Assembly: GCA_023380795.1 (NCBI GenBank)
Contig: JAMCSF010000001.1
Span: forward strand, 1-39,364
From: Candidatus Martarchaeota archaeon
GTDB lineage: Archaea; Micrarchaeota; Micrarchaeia; Micrarchaeales; Micrarchaeaceae
Direction: 5' to 3'
Length of the DNA: 39,364 bases
Below, in pieces: positions 36,401 through 39,364 of this stretch. The notes under the pieces were generated by a model that made no database searches, was not told the DNA's origin, and worked only from the letters and a program-made list of their open reading frames with translations. The stretch's first letter is position 1. Each line of letters begins with the position of its first letter. The position numbers were made by a program, and so were the translations under genes.

Positions 36401-39364
36401 ATGTATTTGAGAAAAGCGCAGTCTGCACTTGAATATTTGATAACCTACGGCTGGGCAATACTGATTATTGCTGTCGTAATATCGCTCTTATATCTCTATA
36501 TCGCTGTACCTAAAGTGATAGTGCCATCAACGTGCAGCTTCGTAACCGGAGCAGTGTGCCAGGACATGATTTTTGGAACCAACACAACGACGCACGCCAC
36601 AGTCATAGGCTTTTTCATAACCAATCCCAGAAAATATCCAATATATGGCCCGGAAATCTATGTCAGCGTAAACGGGAGGAATACCACCGCTGCGCAATGC
36701 AAACCCTCCTTCGTTCTTGCCGGAGGCTCAGTAATATGCGTTCTTGATGTTCCAAGCGTATCTTCCTCGTTGGGGCAGTTTTTCTCCGGAAGCGTATATC
36801 TGAATGCGTCGTATTGCGGCCTGGCTGCAAATACCTCTTCTCCGTCTTCGTGCTCCTCTGTACCAAAGGAAACGTACATGGGTACATACAGCGCGCACGC
36901 AGAACCTTTGGTTTCCCCCAGCTATACTCTTTCGCTTTCTGTTGCAAACTCTACAAACCCGGCTAACAACGCGAAGGACGAACTTATTGCGAGAGTTGAT
37001 TTGCTGGGCTACCCGCAAAGCGGTGCTACGGTGAACTTCACCGCAACGTTTACGAAGAACGGGACAAATGCGGTGCCGCCGTATTCGTTGCAGAGCCAGT
37101 TTGTGACAACAGGCACCAATGGCCAAGCAATAAACTACATATGGGGCACCACAGTTGCAAATGTAACGGTAAAGGCGAATTATGCAGGCCTTAACGCAAC
37201 AAAGACGATAAATTTTGTTGCGGTGGTGCCGGTATTCTTCAACATATCGAACATACCTCCGTCTTTGCAGAGCAATCCTTCCGGCATCGCAACGATAGAC
37301 GGGGTTTCATATTCATATTCGCAGCTGACAAAGAAACCCACAAATTTTGACTGGGGCTGCAACACAACGCACACGTACAGCTTCGACCCTGTAATATACA
37401 ACTCGTCCGGAACCAGGTTCGTTTTCGAGAGCGTTAATATAGACGGTTTCAGCTCCACCAGCGACTCTGGCACTGCAACAGTTTCAACGTGCAAGAGCCA
37501 GAGCATAACTGTGTCATATGCGGAGCAGTACGAGCTCTATGAAATCGCCTCGCCTTCTATTGGCGGGAGCGTTTCTCCTGCCACTTCATGGTACGCACCG
37601 TCCAGCAGCGTAACCATATCAGAAACGCCAAATACTACCGGGCATTACGTTTTTGTGGACTGGACTTGCAACGGCACCGGATGCTATTCAGGAACCGCAC
37701 CGTCCACTTCCGTAACGCTTAACAACCCGATAAACGAGACGGCAGTGTTCCAGAGCACTACTACCTCCACCAGCACAACTACGTCAACTACATCCACAAG
37801 CACTACCACATCTACAACCTCTACAAGCACTTCGACAACCAGTACGTCAACGACAACTTCTACATCAACGACAACTTCTACATCAACGACGTCCACCAGC
37901 ACAACTACGTCAACTACATCCACAAGCACTTCGACAACCAGTACGTCAACGACAACTTCTACATCAACGACGTCCACGTCAACGACAATTTCTACATCAA
38001 CTACATCCACGTCAACGACATCCACATCAACGACAACTTCTACATCAACGACAACTTCAACCTCCACAATGACTACCGTTCCTTATGCGTTCAGCATAGG
38101 GTCGGGACTAATAGGCCAGAACCAGAGCAATACATATTACGCAGCGGTGGGCACCAGCTGGTACCAGACCACATCATACCCTAACAACTACACGAGCCCA
38201 GTATGCACGGAATACGACGGTTACGCGTATTGCATTGGGGGTATGAGCAATGTCGGCTGCAGCGGCTCATACCCAGGTTGCAACCTTACTGGCACAATTT
38301 ATTCCGCGCAGCTTACGGACACTGGCATCTCATCGTGGAGCTACCAGGGAACATTCCCTGATGGGTTAAAGTACACGACATATTCCGGCCTTTCTTGCGT
38401 GACGTATTCAGGCTACATATACTGCTATTCGTCTTATAATTCCGGAACAATATTCTTCGCTCCTATTAGCGGCGGCACAGTCGGAACATGGACTTACACG
38501 ACCATGTATGCGCCAACCCAAGACATACCTTCTGATAATTGTGCGGAATACAACGGATGGATGATATGCGGCTCCTTCAGTCCTACTGACGAATTTGGAG
38601 ACGTAAACCTGAATGTGGTGCGCACAAACGCCACAAATACTCTAGATTGGATGGGATTAGGCCCCTCTGGCCATTATTATGCAATATTCTATGACATCTA
38701 TTACAAAGGCAACACCAATACGCCGCAGACATACTACCTATGCGTCAGCGGCGAGTATTACTCTGGGTTCCCCCTTGTGATTTCGTCGCAGGGAACAATG
38801 TATGCACTGGGTACGAATTACCTGCCTTGGAATTCGTCAGCATCGTATGGCTGCTCTGGATATGCGTTTGGGAACAGCACGATTTACCAGTTCGGCTTAA
38901 ACACCAGTGGCGGCAATCCGTTGGTTGAAACTTATGACATAGAAGCGCAGCCGGCTTCATCTTCGTATCCTCTAAGCCTAACCGTACCGGAGTGCAACTT
39001 CCTTCCGGGGGGCAACGAGCTCTACTGCTTAGGTGGAGATAACTTCTCAACTACTCCAGCGCATTACAAGCAGTTTTATGAAGCTGCAGCGGGCAGCGGG
39101 ATAAGCAGCTGGACACAGTTGCAGGACCTTCCCATAAAGGCATCAGTGTCTGATCTGATAATAGCCAGCCTGCAGAGTCCGCCAATAACCACAACCACTT
39201 CCACCTCTACAACAACCTCAACAACCTCAACAACCATGACAACGACTTCGTCAGTTACAGTTTCTTATAGTGATGGTTCGGTTTATGGTAACGTGGGTGT
39301 GCTCATGGCTAACGGCACTTCAATGCCTGCAAGCAATATAAAAGTCGGTGACATAATCATGTCT
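36401..39364 (+). CDS. Giant class III signal peptide surface protein with InlB-like repeat, Thr/Ser-rich linkers, Kelch-like region and start of a Hint/intein-like domain (runs off window)
   Basis: MYLRKAQSALEYLITYGWAILIIAVVISLLYLYIAV...; open to the window edge (absent from ORF track because no stop); ends ...DGSVYGNVGVLMANGTSMPASNIKVGDIIMS. Confidence 0.85.
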   Translation, partial: MYLRKAQSALEYLITYGWAILIIAVVISLLYLYIAVPKVIVPSTCSFVTGAVCQDMIFGTNTTTHATVIGFFITNPRKYPIYGPEIYVSVNGRNTTAAQCKPSFVLAGGSVICVLDVPSVSSSLGQFFSGSVYLNASYCGLAANTSSPSSCSSVPKETYMGTYSAHAEPLVSPSYTLSLSVANSTNPANNAKDELIARVDLLGYPQSGATVNFTATFTKNGTNAVPPYSLQSQFVTTGTNGQAINYIWGTTVANVTVKANYAGLNATKTINFVAVVPVFFNISNIPPSLQSNPSGIATIDGVSYSYSQLTKKPTNFDWGCNTTHTYSFDPVIYNSSGTRFVFESVNIDGFSSTSDSGTATVSTCKSQSITVSYAEQYELYEIASPSIGGSVSPATSWYAPSSSVTISETPNTTGHYVFVDWTCNGTGCYSGTAPSTSVTLNNPINETAVFQSTTTSTSTTTSTTSTSTTTSTTSTSTSTTSTSTTTSTSTTTSTSTTSTSTTTSTTSTSTSTTSTSTTTSTSTTSTSTTISTSTTSTSTTSTSTTTSTSTTTSTSTMTTVPYAFSIGSGLIGQNQSNTYYAAVGTSWYQTTSYPNNYTSPVCTEYDGYAYCIGGMSNVGCSGSYPGCNLTGTIYSAQLTDTGISSWSYQGTFPDGLKYTTYSGLSCVTYSGYIYCYSSYNSGTIFFAPISGGTVGTWTYTTMYAPTQDIPSDNCAEYNGWMICGSFSPTDEFGDVNLNVVRTNATNTLDWMGLGPSGHYYAIFYDIYYKGNTNTPQTYYLCVSGEYYSGFPLVISSQGTMYALGTNYLPWNSSASYGCSGYAFGNSTIYQFGLNTSGGNPLVETYDIEAQPASSSYPLSLTVPECNFLPGGNELYCLGGDNFSTTPAHYKQFYEAAAGSGISSWTQLQDLPIKASVSDLIIASLQSPPITTTTSTSTTTSTTSTTMTTTSSVTVSYSDGSVYGNVGVLMANGTSMPASNIKVGDIIMS
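37754..38068 (+). repeat. Thr/Ser-codon minisatellite (mucin-like linker)
   Basis: Repeated ACGACAACTTCTACATCA-type units; a larger block 'CAGCACAACTACGTCAACTACATCCACAAGCACT' occurs twice (37771 and 37897). Confidence 0.9.
39188..39252 (+). repeat. Second Thr/Ser-rich tract directly before the Hint-like segment
   Basis: Encodes TTTTSTSTTTSTTSTTMTTTSS. Confidence 0.8.

Noticed and set aside
36728-37126. Minus-strand Arg/Cys-rich 132-aa ORF
   Set aside because: Antisense to the giant class III signal peptide protein
37684-38067. Minus-strand 127-aa ORF MEVEVVVDVEVVVDVDVVDVDVVDV...
   Set aside because: Antisense artefact of the Thr/Ser-codon minisatellite; no independent coding evidence
37754-38068. 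Possible CRISPR array from regular short repeats
   Set aside because: Units are in-frame Thr/Ser codons without unique spacers; it is a coding minisatellite

Overview
The window looks chromosomal and archaeal, probably a DPANN/Micrarchaeota-type organism. This is inferred from gene content, heavy AGG/ATA codon use and pilins with class III signal peptides; it was not confirmed by any search. The left part (1-13 kb) is mostly housekeeping: ftsZ (cut by the edge), ribosomal uL16/L10e, dph2, a class III pilin, glutamate dehydrogenase, MTA phosphorylase, uL29, SUI1/aIF1, Kae1 and Bud32 (KEOPS), an ImmA/IrrE-like HEXXH protein, an S26e-like protein, a translin-like protein and several unknowns. 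A glycan/surface block (11.6-16.6 kb) holds a secreted membrane protein, a GT2, a split GT-C-like transferase and a NodU-type carbamoyltransferase. The accessory core (16.9-33.4 kb) reads as a streamlined type IV secretion-like (Ced/VirB-like) locus. It has a VirB2-like two-helix pilin, six consecutive VirB6/TrbL-like polytopic paralogues sharing a 'G-hydrophobic-R-x-x-P-x-x-R-x-x-G-G' signature, and two membrane-anchored proteins resembling a detached, duplicated VirB4/TraC N-terminal domain. A separate VirB4/HerA ATPase follows, plus small accessory proteins, one of which is interrupted at an A8 run. After Top6B and a KH protein comes a noncoding stretch with a perfect 18-bp palindrome and a transposase remnant. 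The window ends inside a giant class III signal peptide protein with an InlB-like repeat, Thr/Ser mucin tracts, Kelch-like blades and the beginning of a Hint/intein-like domain.
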